A stretch of 6,713 nucleotides of DNA from Pirellulales bacterium. GTDB lineage: Bacteria; Planctomycetota; Planctomycetia; Pirellulales; Thermoguttaceae. The stretch is from contig JAUWHT010000303.1 in NCBI GenBank assembly GCA_030605745.1, forward strand, positions 1 through 6,713, in the 5' to 3' direction. This document shows, in pieces, positions 1 to 5,658 of the stretch. The notes under the pieces were generated by a model. The model did no database searches. It worked only from the letters and a program-made list of their open reading frames with translations, and was not told where the DNA came from. The stretch's first letter is position 1. Every line of letters begins with the position of its first letter. The position numbers and the translations under genes are program-made.

Positions 1-137
1 TCGGCGTGCTGGCGAGAGACCTCAGTATCGTGGATTTGGATACTGCTGGACGAGTCGCGTCCCAGTTGGAGCATACGGTCCTCCAACTCGAAGCGCGTGC
101 CCTGATCGTTGCCGCTAATCACAAACAGCGACGCCAT
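1..137 (-). CDS. FHA-domain protein, N-terminal fragment (runs off the left edge)
   Basis: Only the first 45 codons are inside the window, read leftward from the ATG at 137. The translation begins MASLFVISGNDQGTRFELED and continues with LGRDSSSSIQIHDTEVSRQH. This is the N-terminal half of a forkhead-associated domain. Gly26-Arg27 and Ser41-Arg42-x-His44 match the conserved GR and SRxH residues that bind phosphothreonine in this family. FHA proteins act in the cytoplasm as readers of Ser/Thr phosphorylation. A G-rich stretch (AGGGGTGG) lies just before the ATG and may serve as ribosome binding site. The gene starts 21 nt after the stop of the response regulator on the same strand, so the two are probably one transcript. 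The C-terminal part is unseen; it could carry an effector such as a GAF, cyclase, kinase or ATPase domain, so the full function is open. Confidence 0.85.
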   Translation of the reverse strand, partial: MASLFVISGNDQGTRFELEDRMLQLGRDSSSSIQIHDTEVSRQHA

Positions 138-158
138 GCCACCCCTGGCAATTTAGGT

Positions 159-518
159 TTATTGACCCACTAACTCCTCAATTCTACGAATCAGGGGCCC
201 GTAGTGGTAGGGCTTGGCCACAAATTCCCCGCCGGGCAACCGGGGCTGATTTCGGCGGACGCTGCCAAGCATGACCAGCGGCGTGTGGTCGGTGCGGGAA
301 TGTTCGGCGAAGCCGGCAGAGAGGTTTTCCCGGCCGGAGCCGTCCAATTCGAGGTCCAGCACAATCAGGTCAGGATGGTGCCGCCGGGCCAGCTCAAGCC
401 CCGGCGCAGCCCGGGTGGCCGAGAAAATCCGCATTCCACGACGCTCCAACGCGGTTCGCAGGACCTCACGTGTGTCCTCCGAACCATCGACAATCAGCAC
501 ACTGCGTTGGTCATTCAA
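159..518 (-). CDS. Single-domain response regulator (receiver domain) with atypical active site
   Basis: The 119-residue product is essentially one CheY-like receiver domain. From the proposed start, VLIVDGSED carries Asp11, LIVLDLELDG carries the phospho-acceptor Asp55, and FVAKPY carries Lys102. Two usual residues are altered: the second acidic residue (CheY Asp13) is Gly12, although Glu14 and Asp15 are close, and the switch Thr/Ser (CheY Thr87) is Gly85 followed by Ser86. Phosphorylation is therefore possible but the output switch may be unusual. No DNA-binding domain follows. I chose the TTG at 516-518 because GGAGG at 527-531 lies 8 nt upstream and the product then starts just before the first beta strand. 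The frame stays open upstream to a TTG at 588-590, but that codon overlaps the predicted -10 box (590-595) and has no Shine-Dalgarno site; a GTG at 522-524 is also possible. It is likely co-transcribed with the FHA gene. Confidence 0.85.
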   Translation of the reverse strand: MNDQRSVLIVDGSEDTREVLRTALERRGMRIFSATRAAPGLELARRHHPDLIVLDLELDGSGRENLSAGFAEHSRTDHTPLVMLGSVRRNQPRLPGGEFVAKPYHYGPLIRRIEELVGQ

Positions 519-589
519 GGTCACGCCCTCCGTGGCGTCTTTCCTTTCGGCCGGACTTCCTTGTCCTGCCTTGGCTGTGAAGTGCGGCA

Positions 590-618
590 AGGATAACGAG
601 AGGAGCCGTGCGTGTCAA
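590..618 (-). promoter_or_regulatory. Sigma-70-like promoter for the response regulator/FHA pair
   Basis: On the minus strand a perfect -35 TTGACA (613-618) is followed after 17 nt by TATCCT (590-595), which matches the TATAAT consensus at 4 of 6 positions. Transcription would start near 583, giving a leader of about 65 nt before the TTG start at 518. The position fits the only minus-strand gene pair in the region. The call rests on motif and spacing only. Confidence 0.6.
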
Positions 619-1007
619 AGCGAATTGTGGCCATACCCCTCAATGGCAGTATGTATAGGTAGTTTAGCCGCCGGGCTTGCCCGGCGCGTTCGTTCGAGGG
701 CCAATTTGCTGCAGGACGAGGTGGACTCTCCGTGGCGTTCTTTTTTTCGGCCCGGCACTGAGCCCGGCCCGCCACTCGGGAACGGAACCCCTCCTGTTTG
801 GCTAACTCCTTCGGTGATAACGACTTAAATGATTCTCGTGTGGCTGCGATTATCTGGCCTTTACCCGAATGGCTCTTGTGGGCAGAATACCGCCTTCTTG
901 GAAGCCGTTTCCGAAAAGCTGAACGGTCAAGTCGTTAGGGCGTCCTTCAATGCAAGAAGGGCGCCGGGTCAAGGAAGATCGATCTGCAACCGCAAGGAGT
1001 GCGAGAC
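591..1007. other. Divergent intergenic region between response regulator and ompH-like gene
   Basis: About 400 nt without a supported gene. Besides the minus-strand promoter it holds a perfect hairpin at 669-686 (arms CGCCGGGC and GCCCGGCG, 2-nt loop), a T7 run at 741-747 with no convincing stem before it, and a second hairpin at 940-964. Open frames here (for example 829-1011) have no family resemblance and low-complexity or arginine-rich translations. I could not find a clear plus-strand promoter for the ompH-like gene. Confidence 0.6.
940..964 (+). other. Hairpin in the presumed leader of the ompH-like gene
   Basis: GCGTCCTTC (940-948) pairs with GAAGGGCGC (956-964) across a 7-nt loop, with one G-U pair if transcribed on the plus strand. 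It ends 29 nt before the AAGGAG ribosome binding site. It could stabilise the transcript or act as a regulatory leader structure; no T-tract follows, so it is not an intrinsic terminator. Confidence 0.4.
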
Positions 1008-1676
1008 GTGAGGAATTCCCATCTTTGGGCCGTGCTGGCCGCTAGTGTTTTGTGGACAACCCTAGTCGGGTCCCGCGCCGTCGCCCAGCAGGCCCCCAGA
1101 ACGGCCGTCAGAACAGCCGTCAGGCCGACGCACAATCGGCCGACCATCGCCCTGCTCGACGTCGGTTACATCTTCAAGAAGCACCCTCGCTTCAAGCAGA
1201 GCATGGACGAGATGAAGGCGGATGTCGATCGCGCCGAAGCCCGGGTGAAACAAGAGCGCGACGCGATCCGAAAACTCGCCGAACAGGCCAAGGACTTCCG
1301 CAAGGGAACCCCGGACTACAAGGCGATCGAAGAAGAGGTCGCCAAGCGCCAGGCCGACCTGACCGTGCAGGTCCAATTGCAGAAAAAGGAGTTCTACCAG
1401 CGCCAGGCCAAGATTTACTACAATATCTACCGGGAAATCGAGCAAGAGGTGGAGTACTACACCGCGGCAAACAACATTGCACTGGTGCTGCGCTTCAACG
1501 GGGATCGGGCCGACGTGCAGAATCCCCAGGAAGTGATCCGTGACATCAATAACCCCGTGGTGTGGTACGCACGACAGCTCGATATCACCCCCCTGATACT
1601 CGACAGCCTGACAAAGCGCACACCTCGGATGACCAACCAACCGAGCACACACGGCGTTTTCCCCAGGCACAGATAA
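1008..1676 (+). CDS. OmpH/Skp family periplasmic chaperone, secreted
   Basis: The product is about 222 residues. It has a signal peptide (short Arg-containing n-region, hydrophobic stretch around residues 6-22, likely cleavage after AVA near residue 26), then a tandem RTAVRTAV linker coded by a 12-nt DNA duplication. From residue 46 comes the OmpH/Skp core: TIALLDVGYIFKKHPRFK, then a long charged helical stretch (about residues 62-145, rich in Glu, Lys, Arg and Gln) expected to form the coiled-coil tentacles, then IALVLRF and a C-terminal extension. Skp/OmpH proteins trimerise in the periplasm and hold unfolded outer-membrane proteins for the BAM complex. The start is the GTG at 1008, because AAGGAG at 994-999 is 8 nt upstream; the in-frame GTG at 999 overlaps that site. 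It is longer than E. coli Skp (161 residues). The position directly before lpxC and lpxA supports an outer-membrane role. Confidence 0.88.
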   Translation: MRNSHLWAVLAASVLWTTLVGSRAVAQQAPRTAVRTAVRPTHNRPTIALLDVGYIFKKHPRFKQSMDEMKADVDRAEARVKQERDAIRKLAEQAKDFRKGTPDYKAIEEEVAKRQADLTVQVQLQKKEFYQRQAKIYYNIYREIEQEVEYYTAANNIALVLRFNGDRADVQNPQEVIRDINNPVVWYARQLDITPLILDSLTKRTPRMTNQPSTHGVFPRHR

Positions 1677-1690
1677 CTCTCGGCCCAGGT

Positions 1691-1872
1691 TGTTAGGCTG
1701 TTAGACTGTTAGGATGAATGTCGAATATCGAACAAGGAATATCGAAGTGTGAAGTGTCGTGGTTTATTTGCCTTCATCCTTCGACATTCCTTGTTCGACA
1801 TTCGATATTTGCATCGGGAATGCTGACTTATTCTTCGTTCGCCCCTAATAGCCTAATAGCCTAACAGCCTAA
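1691..1872. repeat. Compound palindromic element 1 (8-bp tandem unit arms plus long inner stem)
   Basis: The outer left arm (1691-1713) contains GTTAGGCTGTTAGACTG and the outer right arm (1844-1872) contains tandem 8-mers TAGCCTAA and CAGCCTAA; the two arms are reverse complements apart from a few bases. Inside is a second, longer inverted repeat: 1717-1754 against 1771-1809, about 38 nt each, most positions complementary, with the core TCGAACAAGGAAT on the left arm. The loop between the inner arms is 16-17 nt. The right arm ends one base before the lpxC ATG. The stretch 1840-1872 matches 3654-3686 of element 2 at 31 of 33 positions. Confidence 0.85.
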
Positions 1873-1873
1873 G

Positions 1874-2749
1874 ATGATTCCGACGCGAAATCAGCGAACG
1901 ATAGCCGACCCGGCCGTGGTCCGAGGGATCGGCTACTGGAGCGGGCGCGACGTGCGCGTCGAGTTTCGCGGTGCTGAAGTCGATTGCGGAATCGTGTTCA
2001 TCCGCGACGACCTGGAAGGTTGCCCGCGCATCGCCGCCTCCGTCGCCAATCGCACGGAAACGCCGCTTAGGACTAATTTGCAGTCCGGCGGGGCGACGGT
2101 CGAGATGATCGAACACGTTATGGCGGCACTGGCCGGGCTGCAAATCGATAACTGCCAGATCCGGGTCAACCAGCCGGAGATGCCCGGTTGCGACGGCTCG
2201 AGCATGCCGTTTGTCGAGGCCCTACTAGGTGCGGGGATCGTCGAGCAAGACGCACCGCGGACGCAAAGAGTCATCCGCCGGACGATCCGACTGGGAAACG
2301 AGGAAAGCTGGATCGAAGCCCGACCATGCTGCTCGAGCAAGACAATCCTCCAGTACGAGTTGGACTACGGCAGCGGCAGTCCCATCGGACAGCAGACACT
2401 CGATATCGTCCTCTCGCCCAAATCCTTCTGCAACAGCCTGGCAGCCAGCCGCACATTCGTGTTGGAGCACGAGGCCGTGGCCTTTCAAGCCCGGGGATTG
2501 GGCCGGCGAGCCACTTGCAAGGACCTGTTGGTCTTCGGCGCAGAAGGACCGATCGACAACCGGCTGCGATTTCCCGACGAATGTGTCCGCCACAAGCTGC
2601 TGGACATGGTAGGCGATTTCGCCCTGGCCGGTTGCGACCTGATCGGCCGCTTCCTCGCGTATCGCAGCGGCCATCGGCTGAACGCGGAACTGGTCCGAGC
2701 AGTCATGGCCGAGGGCAAGTGTTGCAAAGGATTAAAACGCTGCGCCTGA
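1874..2749 (+). CDS. lpxC: UDP-3-O-acyl-N-acetylglucosamine deacetylase (LpxC)
   Basis: LpxC is the Zn-dependent cytoplasmic deacetylase that makes the committed step of lipid A synthesis. The 291-residue product has the family's two-domain layout. Domain I starts at NQRTIADP and contains GIGYWSG and the zinc motif VEMIEHVMAAL, giving Glu80 (general base) and His81 (zinc). DGSSMPFVEAL follows near residue 107. Domain II contains the second zinc motif RHKLLDMVGDFALAG, giving His240, Asp244 and Asp248, then SGHRLN with His267. These correspond to E. coli Glu78, His79, His238, Asp242, Asp246 and His265, so the catalytic set is intact. The GIGLHSG motif of most LpxCs is GIGYWSG here, which I recall as common in planctomycetes. 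The ATG at 1874 gives the expected N-terminus but has no Shine-Dalgarno site, because the repeat element abuts it. It is followed 29 nt later by lpxA. Confidence 0.95.
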   Translation: MIPTRNQRTIADPAVVRGIGYWSGRDVRVEFRGAEVDCGIVFIRDDLEGCPRIAASVANRTETPLRTNLQSGGATVEMIEHVMAALAGLQIDNCQIRVNQPEMPGCDGSSMPFVEALLGAGIVEQDAPRTQRVIRRTIRLGNEESWIEARPCCSSKTILQYELDYGSGSPIGQQTLDIVLSPKSFCNSLAASRTFVLEHEAVAFQARGLGRRATCKDLLVFGAEGPIDNRLRFPDECVRHKLLDMVGDFALAGCDLIGRFLAYRSGHRLNAELVRAVMAEGKCCKGLKRCA

Positions 2750-2778
2750 CACTACACTACAACTGAGGAACCGCGGCA

Positions 2779-3585
2779 ATGGCTACTTGCGTTGCCGACA
2801 ACATTTCGATTGATCCGCGAGCCGAGATCGACGACGAAGTCGAGATCGGGCCCTTCTGCGTGATCGGACCGCACGTGCGCATCGGGCGGGGAACCCGGCT
2901 GGAAAATAGTGTCACACTGATGGGACACGTCACCCTCGGATGCCACAACCACATCTATCCCGGCGCCGTGATCGGCAGCGAACCACAAGATATCAGCTAC
3001 GCTGGAACCGACACCGAGGTCGTCGTCGGCGACCATAACGTCATACGCGAAGGCGTGACGATCAATCGGGCCTCGGAAAAGGAAGACGGCGTCACTCGCG
3101 TCGGCGACAACAACTTCCTGATGGCCTATTGCCACGTGGCCCACGACTGCCAACTGGGAAGTCACATCATCATTGCCAACAACACGTTGCTGGGAGGGCA
3201 CGTCCACGTGCACGACTACGCGTCGCTTTCCGGCGGGGTGGCCGTGCACCATTTCGCCACCGTCGGCGGCTACAGCTTCACCGGCGGGATAAGTGCCGTC
3301 CGGCACGACGTACCCCCTTACATGCTCCTGGACGGCTTCCCCGCTAAACCGCGGTGCATCAACGTGGTCGGCCTGAAGCGAAACAATTTCCCGCCTCACG
3401 TAATCCAGTGTCTGTCCGAAGCCCACCGCCTGCTGTACCGTGCCAAGGTCGGCCTGGACAACGCCCGGGAAATCCTCCGCACGGCCGGCCAGTTGGTCCC
3501 GCAGGTGAACCACCTGTTGAGTTTCGTCCAGGACCAGCACGAAGGCCGCCACGGCCGGAGCCGAGAACGCCTAAGAGCCGCATGA
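2779..3585 (+). CDS. lpxA: Acyl-ACP--UDP-N-acetylglucosamine O-acyltransferase (LpxA)
   Basis: LpxA transfers a 3-hydroxyacyl chain from ACP to UDP-GlcNAc, the first step of lipid A synthesis, as a cytoplasmic trimer of left-handed beta-helices. The 268-residue product (E. coli 262) shows hexapeptide repeats from residue 9 (IGPFCVIG, VRIGRG, VTLGCHNHIYPGAVIG) through about 180, then the helical C-terminal domain with GLKRNNF. With a constant offset of -3 from E. coli, His119 and His122 (catalytic, E. coli His125), His141 and His157 match His122, His125, His144 and His160. Gly170 sits at the hydrocarbon-ruler position (E. coli Gly173), suggesting a long acyl chain. E. coli Lys76 is replaced by Ser73 (DISYAG), which is notable. 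The ATG at 2779 is preceded by a TGAGGAA ribosome binding site. The last ~15 residues are basic and look unstructured. Confidence 0.93.
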   Translation: MATCVADNISIDPRAEIDDEVEIGPFCVIGPHVRIGRGTRLENSVTLMGHVTLGCHNHIYPGAVIGSEPQDISYAGTDTEVVVGDHNVIREGVTINRASEKEDGVTRVGDNNFLMAYCHVAHDCQLGSHIIIANNTLLGGHVHVHDYASLSGGVAVHHFATVGGYSFTGGISAVRHDVPPYMLLDGFPAKPRCINVVGLKRNNFPPHVIQCLSEAHRLLYRAKVGLDNAREILRTAGQLVPQVNHLLSFVQDQHEGRHGRSRERLRAA

Positions 3586-3595
3586 AGAAGTGGGT

Positions 3596-3710
3596 ATAGG
3601 CTATTAGGCTGTTAGGGGTTTAGGGGTTTAGGCTTTTAGGGATGTCGAGTTCACGCCCTTAATAGCCTAGTAGCCTAACAGCCTAAACCCCTAATTGCCT
3701 AACAGCCTAA
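3596..3710. repeat. Palindromic element 2 (8-bp tandem unit arms, 14-nt asymmetric loop)
   Basis: The left arm (3596-3641) is built from TTAGGCTG, TTAGGGGT and related units; the right arm (3656-3710) carries the complements (TAGCCTAA, CAGCCTAA, AACCCCTAA). The arms can pair over about 40 nt, with possible slippage between units. The centre 3642-3655 reads ATGTCGAGTTCACG and is not palindromic, so it gives the element an orientation. It fills almost all of the gap between lpxA and the oxidoreductase gene. Confidence 0.87.
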
Positions 3711-3731
3711 ATAGTTACATAAGTGCCAATA

Positions 3732-4850
3732 GTGAAGAAATTGTCAATGGCCGTCGTCGGCGCGGGACGCCTGGGGAGGTTCCATGCCCAGAAACTCGCC
3801 ACACACGAGCAGGTCAATCTGCTGGCCGTGGTCGATCCGGTGTCTGAGTGCCGCAACCGCGTCGCCGCCGAGTGCAACACCCGGGCAGTGGCCGATCATC
3901 ACCAGTTGCTCGGAAAGCTCGACGCCGCGGTGATCGCCGCGCCTACGCAACTCCACCACAAGCTGGCGCTGGACTTCCTCAACCGCGGCATCCACCTGCT
4001 GGTGGAGAAACCGCTTTGCGGCACACTGGCCGAGTCGGACGAGTTGGTCGACGCCGCTCGGCGCAGCGGCGCGATCCTCCAGGTCGGGCACGTCGAGCGG
4101 TTCAATCCGGCCTTCAGCGCGGCCGCCTCGCAGATTGAAAACCCCAAGTATATCGAAGCCGTCCGCACCAGCGGCTTCACCTTCCGCTCGACGGACATCG
4201 GCGTGGTGCTCGACCTGATGATCCATGACCTTGACCTGGTGCTGTCGATGGTCCGATCGCGGGTACGAAGGGTCGACGCACTAGGGCTGTCGGTTCTCGG
4301 CGGCCATGAAGACGTGGCCAACGCGCGGCTTGAGTTCGAGTGCGGCTGCGTGGCCACGCTCTCGGCATCTCGGGTAAGTTACCAGCAGGTCCGTCGGATG
4401 CACGTTTGGTCGGGACGGGCATTTGCGGGGATCGACTTCGCCGCCCGCACTACCACACTGGTTCGGCCCAGCGAAACGCTGCTGCGCCGGCAACTCGACG
4501 TCGACGTACTGTCGTCGGAACAGGTGGAGTATTACAAGCAGCACCTGGCCGAAGAGCACCTGCCACAGGAGCGGCTCCAGTTCGAGGCAGTGGATGCACT
4601 GGCCTTGGAGTTACAGGACTTCGTAGAGTCGATCCGCACGCCGCGCCAGCCGCGTGTGACCGGTACGGCAGCCCGCGATGCAACGGCAGCGGCCGAGCAA
4701 ATCCTCGCCCGCATCCACACCCACGCCTGGGACGCCGCCGCCGACGGTCCGGCCGGTCCGCTGGCGGTCCCACGTCGCCACGTGATTCCCGCCCCGCACT
4801 TCGCTATTGCACCCGCGCAGGTGCCAGTCGTGCGGAAAGAGGCGGGTTAG
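3732..4850 (+). CDS. Gfo/Idh/MocA family NAD(P)-dependent oxidoreductase, GnnA-like by context
   Basis: The 372-residue product starts with a Rossmann fold (MAVVGAGRLGRFHAQKLA, GAGRLG near residue 10), followed by VVDP at the end of beta-2, AAPTQLHH, and the family hallmark VEKPL (Glu92-Lys93-Pro94). The second domain has GHVERFNPAF and DLMIHDLDLVL with His165-Asp166, the region that usually holds the catalytic His. A Pro/Ala-rich tail of about 40 residues ends the protein. Members oxidise sugar hydroxyls with NAD(P). Directly after lpxA, the nearest known role is GnnA, which oxidises the 3-hydroxyl of UDP-GlcNAc before transamination by GnnB. No aminotransferase is in the window, so that role is only suggested. 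Start choice is weak: GTG 3732 gives the typical KKLSMAVVG N-terminus, but GTG 3723 and ATG 3747 are alternatives and none has a clear Shine-Dalgarno site. Confidence 0.88.
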   Translation: MKKLSMAVVGAGRLGRFHAQKLATHEQVNLLAVVDPVSECRNRVAAECNTRAVADHHQLLGKLDAAVIAAPTQLHHKLALDFLNRGIHLLVEKPLCGTLAESDELVDAARRSGAILQVGHVERFNPAFSAAASQIENPKYIEAVRTSGFTFRSTDIGVVLDLMIHDLDLVLSMVRSRVRRVDALGLSVLGGHEDVANARLEFECGCVATLSASRVSYQQVRRMHVWSGRAFAGIDFAARTTTLVRPSETLLRRQLDVDVLSSEQVEYYKQHLAEEHLPQERLQFEAVDALALELQDFVESIRTPRQPRVTGTAARDATAAAEQILARIHTHAWDAAADGPAGPLAVPRRHVIPAPHFAIAPAQVPVVRKEAG

Positions 4851-4892
4851 GGTCTTACGGAGAGACTTCTGCGCATTTCGCGCGCATGTTTC

Positions 4893-4982
4893 TAGGCTAT
4901 TAGGCTATTAGGCTGTTAGGCTATTAGGGGCGTGGACTCGACATCCCTAACAGCCTAAACCCCTAACAGCCTAATCCCCTAT
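4893..4982. repeat. Palindromic element 3, inverted copy of element 2
   Basis: The left arm (4893-4930) has TTAGGCTA/TTAGGCTG units in tandem; the right arm (4945-4982) has the complementary units interrupted by AACCCCTAA. The 14-nt centre (4931-4944, CGTGGACTCGACAT) is the reverse complement of the element 2 centre at 13 of 14 positions, so this copy is in the opposite orientation. It begins 43 nt after the oxidoreductase stop codon. Confidence 0.87.
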
Positions 4983-5160
4983 TCGTTTGGTTGCGGCCGC
5001 AGGCCACGTCATGCTTATATCAATCCGCCCTCTACCCCGGCGCGCCAGCGATAAGTTTTGGCAAATATCCCCGCCCCCCGGGTCTGCTGCCAAAACTCCA
5101 CGATGCCGGTCTCCACGGCATGTACATTCGCCCACAAGTGACGTTTTCCCGGGGTTTTGT

Positions 5161-5206
5161 GAATTGTTGGTGTTTATGGACGTATGCTTCACCGGCCCAA
5201 CAATTC
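5161..5206. repeat. Inverted repeat with GAATTGTTGG arms, copy A
   Basis: GAATTGTTGG (5161-5170) and CCAACAATTC (5197-5206) are a perfect 10-bp inverted repeat with a 26-nt loop. The same arm pair recurs at 5361-5400. Confidence 0.75.
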
Positions 5207-5209
5207 CCG

Positions 5210-5230
5210 ACGACCGTCATGGACGGTCGT
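5210..5230. repeat. Perfect 9-bp hairpin
   Basis: Arms ACGACCGTC (5210-5218) and GACGGTCGT (5222-5230) are exact reverse complements around an ATG loop. It lies 3 nt after the copy A inverted repeat. Confidence 0.7.
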
Positions 5231-5360
5231 AAGTTGTTATCCAACACCAACTTGCAACGTCGGGACATTGGCGTTCTCAATTTACCGAAATGCTTGTCAA
5301 GCCCATTTCAACGGAGGGCCGTCGCCGTAACCGGTTGTGTGACAACGACTTGGATCGCCC

Positions 5361-5400
5361 GAATTGTTGGGCGTTTTGGCCGCCCAAAATCCAACAATTC
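5361..5400. repeat. Inverted repeat with GAATTGTTGG arms, copy B
   Basis: The same perfect 10-bp arms as copy A (5361-5370 and 5391-5400). Here the stem continues inward, after a 3-nt bulge, with TTTTGG (5374-5379) pairing with CCAAAA (5384-5389), leaving a 4-nt loop. This would be a stable long hairpin in RNA or single-stranded DNA. It lacks a downstream T-tract. Confidence 0.75.
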
Positions 5401-5402
5401 AC

Positions 5403-5481
5403 AGGGAAGATGGGAAAGTGGAAAAAGGGGAAATCAGAACCCGTTTTCTTTTCCCTTTTCCCACTTCTCCCCCTTTTCCCT
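5403..5481. repeat. Purine/pyrimidine-strand-biased imperfect hairpin
   Basis: The left arm (about 5403-5433) is almost all G and A (GGGAAAGTGGAAAAAGGGG core). The right arm (about 5450-5481) is almost all C and T and complements it with a few offsets. Loop about 16 nt. It begins 2 nt after copy B, so the two hairpins are adjacent. Confidence 0.7.
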
Positions 5482-5658
5482 CCAGAGAGCCAAAGCACGT
5501 TGCCACGATACGGACAAATGTACAGTATCCGGCACCCAATTTCAAGGTCAAGAATTGGCCACCACACCTTTTGCCTGAGGTCCGAACGATACTACGCACA
5601 AAAGGTGGATGTCACATTTTTGCACCCACCTGGCCGCACGGACCGGCCGCCAGTGTGC

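Noticed and set aside
741..747. T7 run as terminator of an upstream plus-strand transcript
   Set aside because: No stable stem lies immediately before it and no plus-strand gene precedes it in the window.
829..1011. Open frame of 60 codons just before the ompH-like gene
   Set aside because: No Shine-Dalgarno site, no recognisable family, and it covers the hairpin and ribosome binding site of the real gene.
2752..3552. Long minus-strand open frame of 266 codons opposite lpxA
   Set aside because: It is the antisense shadow of lpxA; GC-rich codon bias often leaves the opposite strand open, and lpxA has all its catalytic residues.
3596..3710. CRISPR-like array or telomere-like repeats, including G-quadruplex potential, in the TTAGGC/TTTAGGG units
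   Set aside because: There are no spacers of regular length, and the units sit in complementary arms, so a palindromic element explains them better. The G-runs of 3-4 are too few for a firm quadruplex call.
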